Assembly (NCBI RefSeq): GCF_905147045.1
Contig: NC_065905.1
Location: 3,658,001 to 3,722,000, forward strand
From: Nymphalis io
Taxonomy: Eukaryota; Arthropoda; Insecta; Lepidoptera; Nymphalidae
DNA length: 64,000 nt
Direction of reading: 5' to 3'
The stretch's first letter is position 1, and every line of letters starts with the position of its first letter. The notes below the pieces were generated by a model that made no database searches, was not told the DNA's origin, and worked only from the letters and a program-made list of their open reading frames with translations. Shown one piece after another: positions 10,918 through 22,764 of this stretch. The position numbers were made by a program, and so were the translations under genes.

Positions 10918-12379
10918 ACAACGCGGCCAGTTAATGACCTATAAACAGGTCATTCTTATATCTAAATGTTTATTTAAATAAAATTAATTTAAATTTAGAT
11001 TCTACTAAGAAGAACAAACGAAAAATACTTACAATTTCTCTCAAATTAAATTCAGTGAGATACAATTAAATTTTTAGTAGATATTACTTTATTTAAATAA
11101 AAAAATAACATATCCAAGTTTATTATTATCTCGATATAAATATATTGCACATAAATTGATAAATGAAATTTATAGTCAGTATTTCGTAGAATTTAAATAT
11201 TGATAAATAACCATAAACAAACGTAGGCGTGCAATTCTAAGCGTCTGAATATATAACATACGCATCTTGATCACAAAGTTAAAAAAATATTTTCACTGTA
11301 TCCGTTACAAGCCTGGGTAATAAAACTCAAAAAAGAACAAGCGTATAAAGTCCATTTTTTATGAATACTTTCTCTGGTAAGCCATTGCAATTTTTTACTG
11401 CTTATATTGTGTTGTATCGCATCAATGTCAGAATATTCCAGCATATAGTAGTAAGGCGAGATTGCATGTAAGCTCAAATTGTAAATGCAACTCACAGTGC
11501 ACATTTCAAATGTCAATTTCACGAGCCCGATAGCGCTAGATACGCTGCGATGAAAATTGTTTCAATCTTTGATATGGAAACCGCGTGCGATGAAGTTGAG
11601 CGTGACAGTTTTTAATATTTGTTGTGACACAGTTATGAAAAAGATTTATCTAAAAAAATTTATTTCACTTTTCATAGTATTTTAGCGGTCAAATTTTATA
11701 ATATCTTTTTATTGAAAAGTTGCTGATATATCCTCTGTGGGTCTTCCTGAAGTTGATTGTTGTTTTTTTTAAATACCGTTTGTGTTTTTTTATTTTTTCT
11801 GTTGGTTTATATAATACTGGTGATAGCTTTAAATTTATTTTATGTTTAATATGTATATTTTAGATGAAATTTAATTAAACAGAATATACGTATAATAAAA
11901 TTATTTTATGTGTCCCGTATCGGAATATCGCTTTTTTCGGAAGCCAGACTTAAGACTCTGCGAATCTACAATATATTATTATCTTCAAAGCAAAAAAAAT
12001 AAGGTAATAAATTATAATCAATGACAATGTTGCGTTCCACAAAAAATCAAAATCCAAGTAAGTTCCTATATCAATATCAACCTCGTATTTCGTAGTTGTC
12101 ACGTTCTAACCACCCTGAAGTTGCTTGCGATTGCTGTACAATAACGATATCTTCGTTCGGAATTTCTATGACATTATTATATTTTCTAGCAATTTTGCAC
12201 ATGTATTTTTTGCACCCATCTGTTGAAGACATTGTTGTATAACGTATGGACATAAAAGCTTAAATGCAATGACCGTCATTTTTCTTGAAAACGATTTCTT
12301 GACAAAAATCTCTTCATAATTTAATTTACGGTGTCAGCGTGCAATTTGTGTGTTTGAGATTACTAACACAGTTATTCTT
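10918..12379. other. No gene recognised
   Basis: AT-rich. A minus-strand frame at 11271-11522 (83 codons) has no recognisable motif and no repeat support. Confidence 0.5.
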
Positions 12380-12467
12380 GTTTGACTGTTGATACAGGCT
12401 TTGTGGTGTTAAGCGAGATATATGCATCTACTCAGTGCCAAGTCTATCTTGAATTGTTCCATTCGAG
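12380..12467 (+). repeat. Diverged repeat pair, copy 2
   Basis: Partner of 10830-10917. The shared core reads GCTTTGTGGTGTTAAG...AGTGCCAAGTCTATC. Confidence 0.5.
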
Positions 12468-12859
12468 TTGATATTTACGTCACTCACACAATTGTGAGGC
12501 TTTATAAATCCCGTATTAGTTCTCTGTTTCTTGTTTAATATTCTAGAATCTGTTTACAAACGTATACTTTCGGATTTATCATTAATTCTCTCTAAAATTG
12601 AAAGAATCGTGAATTTAACACATAAAAATTATAGTGCTATTTGTGACGAAAGAATCCACGGGAGCCATTATTCTTTTGATGGATGATTATGCGAGTAGTT
12701 AACATATAAGATAAGCAATATAAAAAAAACTATATGACTATGTTGCACGTTAAATTGGTGCAAAAGTATTCTAGCTTTGTACTTATATACTTATATGAAA
12801 AAGATGATAAAAAGTGTGGAGTACAGTATATTCAGTATAAGAGATCGTGTTGATATAAC

Positions 12860-13033
12860 GTATCCGCGGCCTCTCCCGTGCTTTGCTCCGCTTGTGGCTC
12901 GGCGGAGCTCTCCTTAGGGGGCGAAGGTAATCTCGCCGTCCCGCACTCCTCGCTAGTGCGTACGGCATCACAATGCCATCCCGGCTACCGTCCTCCTCAG
13001 GGCATAAAAAGTGCACCTGTGTAACACAAACGT
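12860..13033 (-). repeat. GC-rich block, probable retroelement fragment
   Basis: An abrupt GC-rich patch in AT-rich DNA. The minus strand is open from 13091 to 12783 (102 codons) and its middle part is arginine-rich (LRPLRRAPPSHKRSKARE). Composition and isolation suggest a piece of an interspersed repeat rather than a host exon, but no second copy is present here. Confidence 0.4.
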
Positions 13034-14213
13034 CATATTCACTATACAATATTTTCTGAGCAGTTTTTTTTAGCTTCCCTAAAATGGCCACCGTGACCGA
13101 AGTCCGTCAGAAATGTCATTTAATGATTAAATATTATGTAGTATAATACAAAATGCTAATTAAAAAAAAATCTTACCGTCATTATACTTTACCACAATCT
13201 AGCTGTTAAAATGCGGGACAGTAAAGTAACTTAATTAAAACATTTTAAAATATTCCTGCTGAAACTAGCATTTCTGTAGCGAATGACAAACATATAAAAA
13301 CTTTTTAATTTTCCTTCAACATTTTCATTATCACAAAGTTCAAAAACGTCTTGTTCCACTTAGTCAAATTAAATATTAAATTCATTATTCAAAATACAGT
13401 TATATTTTATACATGTATTATCTTTCTCATTAAAACTTTATTCAATGTTATCGCGGCTACTTTATGCTTAAACAATTGTTGTCTTAACTCTGATTTTAAA
13501 TAGCTCTTTAAGTTTATGTTAATCGCACTCACTTTCCTTGTTAGCGTTAGATTTTTATCAAAGTTTTCACCTTTTGTTGCAGGATTTATTTGATTTTTGT
13601 TTCTGTAGGTTAGTTTTTTGACTGGAGCGCTCTGGTTTTATCTTAATATGCTTAAAATTGGTTTAAATTAGTTCGCTTTTAAGGTGGATGGTCTTAGGTA
13701 CCTTATGTCCTTTTCTGTATGTACAATTGACAACGAACATGCAAAAATGCAATGTGACTGCGTAATAAACAAGCAAGCAAACTCGATATCGCATTTATAA
13801 TATTAGTAATGATAGCACGTGAATCGTAATCGTAAGCGGCAGTTTTAAAAGCGGACATATGTTATTGAATTTTCATGTGTTCAGTTTGTTTATATAAATC
13901 ATCTAGTGTTCGGTGATAAAGGAAAACATTAATAGGATAATTTTTTATAAAATATAAGGTGTCCCTTCCTGGCGGCGAACGGACAACCAGATCGTAAATC
14001 ACTATCGCTTAAAGATTTGCCGCTATTTTTTATTTCTAATAAAAATTTTCTTTTGTTGTCAAACGCTCTCGATTATATTTGTTAGATGCAAAAGAATCGT
14101 AAATCTAAGGAAAGCGTGTACTTTTGGTCGAAACGCGTTAAATAATTTCCATAATATTGAGTTGGGTATCTGAAATGTAGAGACAGGATTCTCGTTTAAG
14201 TCGTGTTGTTTTA
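13034..14213. other. No gene; short repeat tail at 13762-13808
   Basis: AT-rich. Bases 13762-13808 end in CGCATTTATAATATTAGTA, a terminus shared with 16688-16733 and 17453-17617. Confidence 0.5.
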
Positions 14214-14746
14214 TCAAAAAGGAAGGCGGATTGACAAATTGGCCACCTGGTAGTACATGGTCCACATCGCCCTTAGATTTTTTTTTTTTTATAAAATAGG
14301 AAGGCGGACGAGCATATGGGCAAGAGGTCACCAACGCTCATAGACATTGGCATTGTAAGAAATGTTAACCATCGCTTACATCACCAATGCGCCACCAACC
14401 TTGGGAACTAAGATGTATTGTCCCTTGTGCCTGTAATTACACTGGCTCACTCACCCTTCAAACCGGAACACAACAATAGCAAGTACTGCTGTTTTGCGGT
14501 AGAATATCTGATGAGTGGGTGGTACCTACCCAGAGGAGCTTGCAAAAAGCTCTACCACTCTCAAAATAGATGTTTGCGCTAAGAAATATTAATCATTGCT
14601 TACATTGTTAATGCGCCACCGACCTTGGGAATTAAAGTGTAATATCCCTTGTGCCCGTAGTAACACTGGCCCACTCGATAGAAAATGTGATGAGTGAGTG
14701 GTACCTACCCAGACGCGCTTGCTCAAATATCTACCACCAACTTAAC
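14214..14746 (-). mobile_element. Older family A SINE carrying a nested family A SINE
   Basis: The older copy is split into 14214-14278 and 14567-14746. The interior is a second copy of the same family in the same orientation. The older copy is clearly more diverged than the inserted one. Confidence 0.85.
14279..14566 (-). mobile_element. Family A SINE inserted in another family A SINE
   Basis: Full copy with a T-run at its left end (the A-tail in reverse), bounded by the 5-bp repeat TAGAT (14274-14278 and 14567-14571). Insertion hit the GCCCTTAGAT position of the host SINE. Confidence 0.85.
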
Positions 14747-16397
14747 ATACGATAACGTACATTTATAAAAAGATTTAGTAATATGTAGACTCTTAATACA
14801 TTTATTTAGTAGTAATATCTATTTGTCTGTTATCTGTTAAATCATACACTTGCCATTTTGACCGATATGTTTTTTTTTTCATTAAGGCAGAAAAAGCATT
14901 ATTTGTAATGCCTACTATAATATATATTTATTTGTATAGATTAAAAAATATATGCAACTAGAAACTTGAGTTGCCGGTACAAGATTTAACACACTTATTT
15001 ATATACGACACAAGATGAAAATACTCACGCCTTATTGACTTTGAATGTATGCTTACAAGTAATAATGAACCTTAAATATAAGTTACGTTCAAACGTTTCA
15101 CGGCTATACAAAATATTTCCCCATTCACGAGATGTTAAATTCCGCAACTTACATCGGAAGTCAAGTTGAATCGACACAATATGTAGTAAGTATGTGTGTA
15201 CACAAAATATTCTGCTTTGAAACGACACGAACCATAGAGAGATAAGTAAACGCAATATTTTGAGAAATACAATATACTTTGTTCAGTTCAGTTAAACTTT
15301 ATTGATCGAAATTTATTTAAAAAAAGGTCTGTCTTAATTTGTATAACTATTTTTTTTAGAGAGTAAAATTTTTATATAGAATTATATTTGAGAAAATATA
15401 ATTCTGCGTTAATATTTATATACGAGATACTAGTCTGAAGCCTCTATGACAGGTGTGACAGTTACAAATGAAAGAGACAGACTGATATTTATGTTTCATG
15501 CGTTCAACGCTATCTACAAAGTTATAAATATTCGCAATATTACATTTTGGACTGCTTAATACGATATTCGAATTTTACTACATGACATTGATCAAATAGA
15601 GCTGAGGGCATTGAGGTCCTATATATTATAAAATCATTCTTGTAGAGCTTCTAAAATTGAATTTTGAAATTATCAAAATTAACTGAAATTAATAATCTTT
15701 GATTAATACTCTTAATATAACGTATTTATACTCGTAAAGGTTCATTAACGTAGAGAATAATGAATTATATTTACAATCGAGGGCTGCCTGTCTGGATTTT
15801 TTATTTTTAACTCCGTTTCATTTTATATTTATATAAATAAAACGCTTTTAGCACTTACTAAATTTTACTTTTGCGATAAACAAACATCTTTAGCATTTCA
15901 CCCATGTTTTAAACATATTTATTTCTAAAAACAATCGCTAAGAAAAAAAAATTGCAGTGCTTTATATTCATTATCATATTATAGTTCAAAGAACTATTTT
16001 ATTTTGCAGAATTATTTATAAAATATGTGCAACAAGTAAAAAAAATGTAAACGGTATATATACGGTTTTAGTTAGAAAATGTATATGTTTCGAGGGGAAT
16101 GTAAGGGACGCGGGTGAAATCTGTCACGCGCGTCTTAAGATGTTCGTCCCAACATCTCGGCTCTTAGTAAAGTGTTTATAATGTTATTATTAATTTATCT
16201 CATTTTAGTTTTCTTATTTGTTGACAATTATTAATTGTTCTTTTTAAGTATTTACGTAATGATAGTTTTTTAAATGTTTTGATATTTGCATTATTTATGT
16301 TAAATTTATTTTGAACTTGGGTTGAAATAAACCTGGGGTTAGGTTGTTTTCTGAAAAAGTATATGCAAATAAAAAAAAAAAAAAGTTATGATGTGTT
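14747..16397. other. No gene recognised
   Basis: AT-rich. Short frames at 15025-15255 (minus) and 15957-16181 (plus) lack recognisable motifs. An A-run at 16371-16384 may be the tail of an unidentified retroelement. Confidence 0.5.
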
Positions 16398-16677
16398 GCC
16401 GAGATGGCCCATTAGTTAAAACGCGTGAATCTTAATCGATAATGGTGGGTAACCAGGGCAAGCACTACTGAATTTTTAAGTGTTTAATTTGTTTTTATAA
16501 TTCATCTCGTGCTTGACGGTGAAGTAGGCACCTTTCACTTTTTTATTTCACTGAAATTCTGCCACACGTGTATTTCACCAACCCGCATTGAAGCAGCGTG
16601 GTGGTGGCTATTCAGAAAAGGAGAGGAAGACTTAGCCCAGCTATGGGACACTTAAAGGATGTTACTGGTACTGGTAG
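16398..16677 (+). mobile_element. Metulj-like SINE, old
   Basis: Starts GCCGAGATGGCCCATTAGTT, corresponding to the pol III A-box region. The B-box equivalent has decayed to GGTGGGTAACCAGGG. Ends in TTACTGGTACTGGTA, the family tail. Many substitutions and a small internal T-run insertion. Confidence 0.8.
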
Positions 16678-16687
16678 TTAAAACGTG

Positions 16688-16733
16688 TAAGCGTAACAAA
16701 CAAACAAACTCACTTTCGCATTTATAATATTAG
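16688..16733 (+). repeat. Interspersed repeat terminus (family C)
   Basis: ACAAACAAACAAACTCACTT followed by TCGCATTTATAATATTAGT, the terminus common in Lepidoptera; see 17453. Confidence 0.5.
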
Positions 16734-17094
16734 TTAGGATATTACGATAATAGTTACGACAATTTTCGAAGTTCGTATATTCTCTTTTTCTTTTAAATAA
16801 GAATGCTGTAACTGCTAAAATGAAATGTGAATACAGATAGGACGACATTACAGGAGTTTTATGTTTGGATTAACTTTATATTACGTTCTAAGCTTAACGG
16901 AGAAATATTTGACGAAACTTCGCTCTTAGATTCCATTATTAAAAATATTTTGTCGTTATTCATATATAAACGAAAAAATATACAATCATGAAGATTAAAA
17001 TGTTCAACGAACTATTAGTCTGGCCAATAGAAAGTTATTGGGCTTTTTCTGCCGAGACGAGTTGCTCAGTAGCATCGCCTTGAAGTTGCCAGTT

Positions 17095-17226
17095 TTTATA
17101 CTTCTATATTGGCTATGTAAGGAATGATTAAAATTTATTACAACGCCAATGTTTATGGGTGGATGTGATCACTTACCAGCGGGTAGGCTATTTGCTAGCC
17201 TGCCGTCCTATTCTTTGAAAAAAAAC
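17095..17226 (+). mobile_element. Family A SINE 3' half
   Basis: TACAACGCCAATGTTTATGG, then GATCACTTACCAGCGGGTAG and CCTGCCGTCCTATTCTTTGA, then an A-run. Confidence 0.7.
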
Positions 17227-17452
17227 TCGATTCCACTATTGAACGCAAGTGACTTTACAGTGACGCCATCCTTGTAAGCCGTTGGAGTTGGCAAACATTT
17301 TTTAATCAGACCCTGTTCCGAGTGAACGTGTATGTTTGTACGTTATAATTCTGATTTTTAAATTTAAATATTAAATTAAAATTTAATCAATAATTCTACT
17401 ATGATTACTGCTTCATGGCGACCGTTATGTGCAATACAGAGTATATATATTA

Positions 17453-17617
17453 TTAGTATTCGCCCGCGTGTGAAAAGGAGAGGAGTATTAGATAAAAAAG
17501 TAGTCTATGCCCGTCCTTGTTCAAGCTTGCTTCATACTAAATTATATCAAAATTGATTCAGTTGCTTATAACGTGGCGTAACAGACAGTTACTATCACAT
17601 TTATAATATTAGTATAG
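17453..17617 (+). repeat. Interspersed repeat, family C
   Basis: Contains CAAGCTTGCTTCATACTAAA and ends ACATTTATAATATTAGTATA; similar segments lie at 21897-22060 and 62195-62302. The element class is not established. Confidence 0.55.
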
Positions 17618-17654
17618 TTTTGGATTAAAAAATAAATAAATCGATGATAAATTG

Positions 17655-18050
17655 AGCATGTAAAAAAGAATACATGTGGCAGAGATGCGAATGTTAAGAA
17701 GGTTGAGCGGTGTAACTAGAATAGACAAGATGACAAACGAGTATATCAGAGGAAGTCTGAAAGTAGCATCAATAGATGAAAAGTTGAAGAGTAATAGATT
17801 AGCGTGGTATGAGCATATGATGAGGAGGGGTGAAAAGTATGTTACTAGAAAGGTGATGAGTATGCATGTTGATGGATATAGGGGACGTGGGCGTGGACTC
17901 TCGTGACGGCCGAAGAAAGTGTGGATGGATTGCGTAAGAAAGGATATGTGTATGAAAGGGGTAAGTACTGAGATGACGAGTGACAGAGAGAAGTGGAAGG
18001 AAAATACGTGTTGTGCCGACCCTACGTAGTGGATTAAGGGCAGGAAGAAG
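17655..18050 (+). pseudogene. LINE reverse transcriptase C-terminal fragment
   Basis: The reading frame gives AEMRMLRRLSGVTRIDKMTN, then EYIRGSLKVASI and RLAWYEHMMRRGEKYVTRKV, then GYRGRGRG, a stop (17904-17906), then in the same frame RPKKVWMDCVRKDMCMKG and CCADPT. This is the C-terminal tail of a non-LTR RT widespread in Lepidoptera. Coding is broken by the TGA and by a small insertion between RGRG and RPKK. 5'-truncated, with no catalytic motifs left. Confidence 0.75.
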
Positions 18051-19049
18051 AACATCCGAAAATTAATAATTTTGAAAAATAATTAATCCGATTATTGAAT
18101 GTTCCTTTTACATGAGAGCCTTTCCATGCCTTTTAAATAACCAAGATTGAATTCAATACCATTTTCAAAGGATACCTATAACCACGAATTCTTTTGAGAA
18201 AATGACCATGAGCTCCGTACTGCAAAGCCATTCGTTTCATATAAATACGGCAGTTAATCTTTTATCTACGGAAAACGAATAATCCCTTTAGCATTTAAAT
18301 TCAAATTCCAAACAGATTTGGGCCTTACCTTTTTCACAGCTGTTAGTTAAAATCCCATAAAGATATCTGTTTTCAATATAGAAATCCTGTCAAATGAGTT
18401 GCCATTTTATATTAAAGGTATCGGGGTTATTGTTAAATATTAGTGAAATTATATACGCGTTATATCGTTTTAATGACACTGCGATTACATGAATCCTAAA
18501 TCCAGCGATTTAAAGCGGCTTAGAAATTTTGAATATATTTTAATAATATTTGAATAAAATAAATGGTTACAATATAAAAAGTATTTAATTATTGTTCTTG
18601 TTGAAACTGTGAAACTTATTTACAAATAAAAGTTGCAATAAAAACATATATTTTGCTTAGAATTAGTTTTTAGAAGAAAGACTCGTTGGATTATTCTTAC
18701 TGGCATTTTTCTTAAGAAAATATATTCTATTTACGATGTAAAAAAATTTACTTCTGATGAAGGACTGATAAATATAATTATAGTTACAATTAAAAAAATA
18801 CAAAATATTACTAATAAGCAGTTTTTATGTATGTACGTGCATCAAGCGTAAAAAACACAAAAAATAAATAGGTAATTATTTATTTTTTACTATTTAATTG
18901 CGTATAGTACAATTACTATAATATAATATATAGTAAAAAAGGATTTTTCTCTAACAAACAAATATAGTAAGAGAACCGATTTCGATAAAATTTGGTATGA
19001 AGTAAGCTTGAACTCCAAGGAAGAAAGTAAGTGAACTTTTTTATACCTA
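18051..19049. other. No gene recognised
   Basis: AT-rich sequence with no repeat or coding signal that I can support. Confidence 0.5.
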
Positions 19050-19303
19050 ACACCTGTCTCCCTCGTAATCTCGGATGGCAATCCGACAGGATCTGAAAGA
19101 GTTTAGGCGCAGAAACAGCTATTTTACGTACCTTCCGAGCCAAGGATTGTACACACTTCCAACTTCCAGAATCCGAGCTGTTACTGAGAATCTTTGACAG
19201 AAAAACCTAATAACTTTTTACTGGCCCGACCTTGGGCTTGAACCCGTGATCCCGAGAATTATGGTCTTATGTCTAGCCACTTGACTAACGAGGTAGTCAA
19301 TGA
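19050..19303 (-). mobile_element. Family B SINE
   Basis: The inverted body (ACACTTCCAACTTCCAG, TTACTGAGAATCTTTGACAG) is followed by the tRNA-like head in reverse (GGGCTTGAACCCGTGATCCC and ACGAGGTAGTCAA). The 3' (ATT)n tail is missing. Confidence 0.8.
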
Positions 19304-19918
19304 AGATTAACGTATTTTATTTACATTTAAACACCAAACCTTAATCTAAAGTTTTAGAGCTTAAAGTACTAACGATATCGTGTCGAGAGTTTTCATCTAA
19401 TTTTCATTCCATGGCTTACAACGGGGTTATTCAAGGGATTTGTTATTGAACAGATTTTAGAGTGAGAAAGATATACATTGTATGATAGAGCGAGTTGACT
19501 TAAGGGGAAGCGAAATTCCGATCGTTGTTCGCAATGATTCGAAACCATTCAACATTGGCTTGGAATATATAAGTGGTATAATCTGGTCAGTTTATATATT
19601 TAGTGGTTTATTCGGTATTCGAAGATTGTCTATTGTTACACAGTGATTGGATACAGCTTTATAAATTTATTATTCACGTCGTTTGTTGGTTATTTATTAC
19701 TATTAGGGATTTTATATTTGGAATGGGAATTCATCGTCCATCAATCTCTTGACCTTTGAGGATTAAGCTCCGATGTTTAGAATGTGTATTAAATTAATGT
19801 AATTTATTAGGAAGATTAACTTAGTAAAATATAAAATTGAAATCTAAAACATTTTTGATTTTGGTTGTAATTTTATTACAGTAGTACTAATTATAGTTAT
19901 AATTTTAATTTAAACCAG
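19304..19918. other. Unique sequence, no gene
   Basis: Moderately GC-balanced from 19370 to 19640, no match in the window and no long frame. A TATATAAG string at 19566 lacks properly spaced partners. Confidence 0.4.
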
Positions 19919-20190
19919 CCCATTCATTTCCCACCACTGGGCAAGGATTTGTTTTCGTAAGAAAAAGGTTTCAAGTATATTTCATCTTTCTGTTTCTGAT
20001 TTGTGATAGATAATATAATTCGTGAGGAAACCTGCATGTGTCGGATATAATAGTGACATTTTATCAGACACATGCATTTTTCGTTTGCCACTTTGAACGA
20101 ACAAACCATAGTCAAGTACTTATAAATTACAAGTTCTTGCTCGGGTTTGAATCTGTAATGTTTTCTTAAGATCCATCCATTCATCCATCC
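19919..20190 (-). mobile_element. Metulj-like SINE, heavily decayed, with internal inversion
   Basis: Minus-strand landmarks remain (CCACTGGGCAAGG, CAGACACATGCA, CTCGGGTTTGAATCTG). Bases 20021-20047 (CGTGAGGAAACCTGCATGTG) are in the plus orientation, forming an inverted repeat with 20062-20076. Confidence 0.55.
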
Positions 20191-21073
20191 TCGTAAGATT
20201 ACATGACATGATATTAATTTCTACTTACTATTTTCAACGACATTTTGCTCTCTTTCACTCTACTACTAACTAATAATATTTAAGCGAGGTATTTTTCACT
20301 ACATCGTTTAACCTCAGCGTTAAAAATAAAAAACGAAATTACTCTCAATTTCAAAGAATAGGTATATATTTGTTAGAGAATTTAAATATAGCGATAATGG
20401 AAAATTTAAAAATAACTTCTGTACAAATCATGACCGCGTGAAATGGTGACGAGAATGCTATTAGTATTTCTCCGTTGAATTAAAAATTCAGAATCTCGTG
20501 GCGAAAAATGGTCCGGCCCTCCTGTCAACTGTGGAGGCAATGAGACGGGGAGTGAGGATCTTGTTGTTTTTTTTGCATTTAAAATGTAATTATTTTCTTG
20601 TAACTTCGAACGATTTTCTTGGCTTAGTTTCCAGCCAGTGAAATATAACCAAACAGCTTTTAATATTCTAAAACTATGAAAAATATTTATTTTGCAGTAT
20701 GTCAAATGAATCTATTAACATTAAAACTTAAAAAATATTAAGCAATATTTACAATTTGCCACACTTCAATAGTTTACGTATGTGTATGAAAGTCTTTCCG
20801 ATGGATAATATGAACCGAATAAATAATTTTCGAATTAATAAATAAGTCGATTATACTTCATTAAATAACTTGCAAAGATTTTGTAATCGCCAATTTATAC
20901 TTTAAAGTAAAAAAGTCTGAGACTGTTCAGAATGAGCTTTTTATAAAAAATACCGACAAGAAATTAATTATAAACTAATAATATAGAATAGTAATTAAAT
21001 TATTTAGATCCTGTTTGAAAATCAACGAACACTAATTCCATCCATTTTTTTAACATCTATATAATCTTTACAT
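20191..21073. other. No gene recognised
   Basis: A minus-strand frame at 20406-20705 (99 codons) has no known motif. The rest is AT-rich. Confidence 0.45.
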
Positions 21074-21425
21074 TCTTCACATCGTAGACTCGGAGGTCCA
21101 GGGTTCAGTTCCCGGAGCGAGCCAATCAAAAATTATTGGGTTTTTCTGTCAGAAAATTCTCAGTAGCAGCCCGGAGTCTGGAAGTTGGAAGTGTGTATAC
21201 TCCCGTGCCTCGGAAAGCACGTAAAGCTGTTGGTCCTGCGCCTGAACTCTTTCCGGTCGCGCTGGATTGCCGTCCTATCTGATTATGAGAGTTAGAGATT
21301 AGAGAGTGCACCTGTGTTTGCGCACACACTTGTGCACTATAATATGCCCTGCGCAGTTAGGTAATCTCTCTTGAGATTGGCCGCCGAAATCGGTCTGGAA
21401 GACATTATTATTATAATCTTCACAT
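21074..21425 (+). mobile_element. Family B SINE with target-site duplication
   Basis: The tRNA-like B-box region is GGTCCAGGGTTCAGTTCCCG. The body contains TGGGTTTTTCTGTCAGAAAA, CTGGAAGTTGGAAGTGTG and GGAAAGCACGTAAAGC. The end is a short (ATT)n tail. The 9-bp TCTTCACAT occurs at 21074-21082 and 21417-21425, flanking the element. Confidence 0.85.
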
Positions 21426-21429
21426 AGAA

Positions 21430-21896
21430 TAATTTGCCTTGTTGTATAAGTATGTTAATGTATCGTACAGTATATTTTATCTCTTGAGAAAAAAAGACGA
21501 GGATATTTCTAAATTTAAATATAGTTGTTTTTAAACCATCTTTAAATGCAAAATCCGAACGAGTAGAATAGCAACGGATAAAACTAAAAATACATCCCAC
21601 AAAACTAAGCGATTTCGTTTGAAATACAATAATTACAGTTTAAAAAACATTGCCAGGTTTAATAGTTATAAAATGTTTTCACAATATTTATATTAAATAT
21701 ATTTAACATATATTTACACAATTATCATGTTTCTAATGAATTCAAAATGTTATTACATCAGTTTAATGTAAAAGTAGGTATCCATTAAACTGCTCATTAC
21801 TGCTTATTGCTAATGAAATCGCGTTTCTGTATTAATATTGCATAAATTACACATATATATAAAACCAAGTACAGTTCGTATATATAAAACTAGTTT
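21430..21896. other. No gene recognised
   Basis: AT-rich, no repeat identified. Confidence 0.5.
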
Positions 21897-22060
21897 AAGC
21901 CTGTGGCATCGCCCGTAATGGGGAGGGAGGTTTATTGATTGGTATTGGGTACAAAAATAAAACCTATGTCCTTCTTTGAGGTTCAAGCTTGCTTCGTACA
22001 AAATTTCATCAAAATCGGTTTAGTAGTTTGGCCATGAAAGCGTTATAAGGATTACACAAA
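21897..22060 (+). repeat. Interspersed repeat, family C
   Basis: GTTCAAGCTTGCTTCGTACA followed by AAATTTCATCAAAATCGGTT, matching 17521-17560 and 62203-62240. Confidence 0.55.
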
Positions 22061-22065
22061 GAATA

Positions 22066-22105
22066 TGACATCTTAATTCTCAAGGTTGGTGTCGCATTGG
22101 CGATT
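22066..22105 (+). mobile_element. Family A SINE scrap
   Basis: GACATCTTAATTCTCAAGGT then TGGTGTCGCATTGGCGAT, the middle block of family A only. Confidence 0.5.
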
Positions 22106-22412
22106 TTATAAGAGAGCTATTAGCAAATCGCATGGAATATGTAATTGTAAGATTTGTTTATTTTTCTTCTCTTACTTCGATACAAAGTCAAAGTTAATAA
22201 TCTTTTTTTCAATAAATAAGCGGAATTGGAATAGGCAATACAAAACACGTCATATTGTTAGTATCTTTTATTTTTACAAACTAATTATTATCTGAGATAA
22301 TATTTATTATGATTATGAGAGTAAAAAAATATAGAACGCGCATTTGCGTACATAAATTGTGTACAATAAGTTATATTCTGCTTGGTTGACGAAATTCATA
22401 AAAGAGAAAAGA

Positions 22413-22432
22413 ACATACATACATACATACAA
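22413..22432. repeat. (CATA)n microsatellite
   Basis: About five tandem CATA units. Confidence 0.8.
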
Positions 22433-22596
22433 TCATATATATAAAAAGATGGTCAGCAGATGTGAAATACCGAAATGATTAATGATTATTAAAAGAATTA
22501 TAATTAAAGCAAACTAATACATAATCATTTAGTAAAATATAATGTTTAATATTATGATAATATATTTAATAAGTAAGATAAGTCTTAGTATACGCG

Positions 22597-22690
22597 TTAC
22601 GCACACACCGGAGAGTAGATAGTTGAGGAAGAAATTATTTATGAGAGTGTCGTTTGCCGTCACGGCATACGACACTCTCATAAGCATTAT
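22597..22690 (+). repeat. Family E repeat with 41-bp hairpin
   Basis: TACGCGTTACGCACACACCG and GAGTAGATAG resemble 33592-33625, and both are followed by TTTGCCGTCACGGCA. Here 22641-22681 forms a hairpin of two 19-base arms with one mismatch and a 3-base loop; in the 33.6-kb copy the right arm is not present. Confidence 0.6.
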
Positions 22691-22764
22691 CTAAAAATGC
22701 CCGATAATATATATTTCACATCAAGTAGTGTCCGATTCTTTGTGATATTAAAAAGTTCTTGATA

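Noticed and set aside
19563..19595. TATATAAG and TCAGT as a possible core promoter.
   Set aside because: Spacing is too short for a TATA-initiator pair, and no coding sequence follows.
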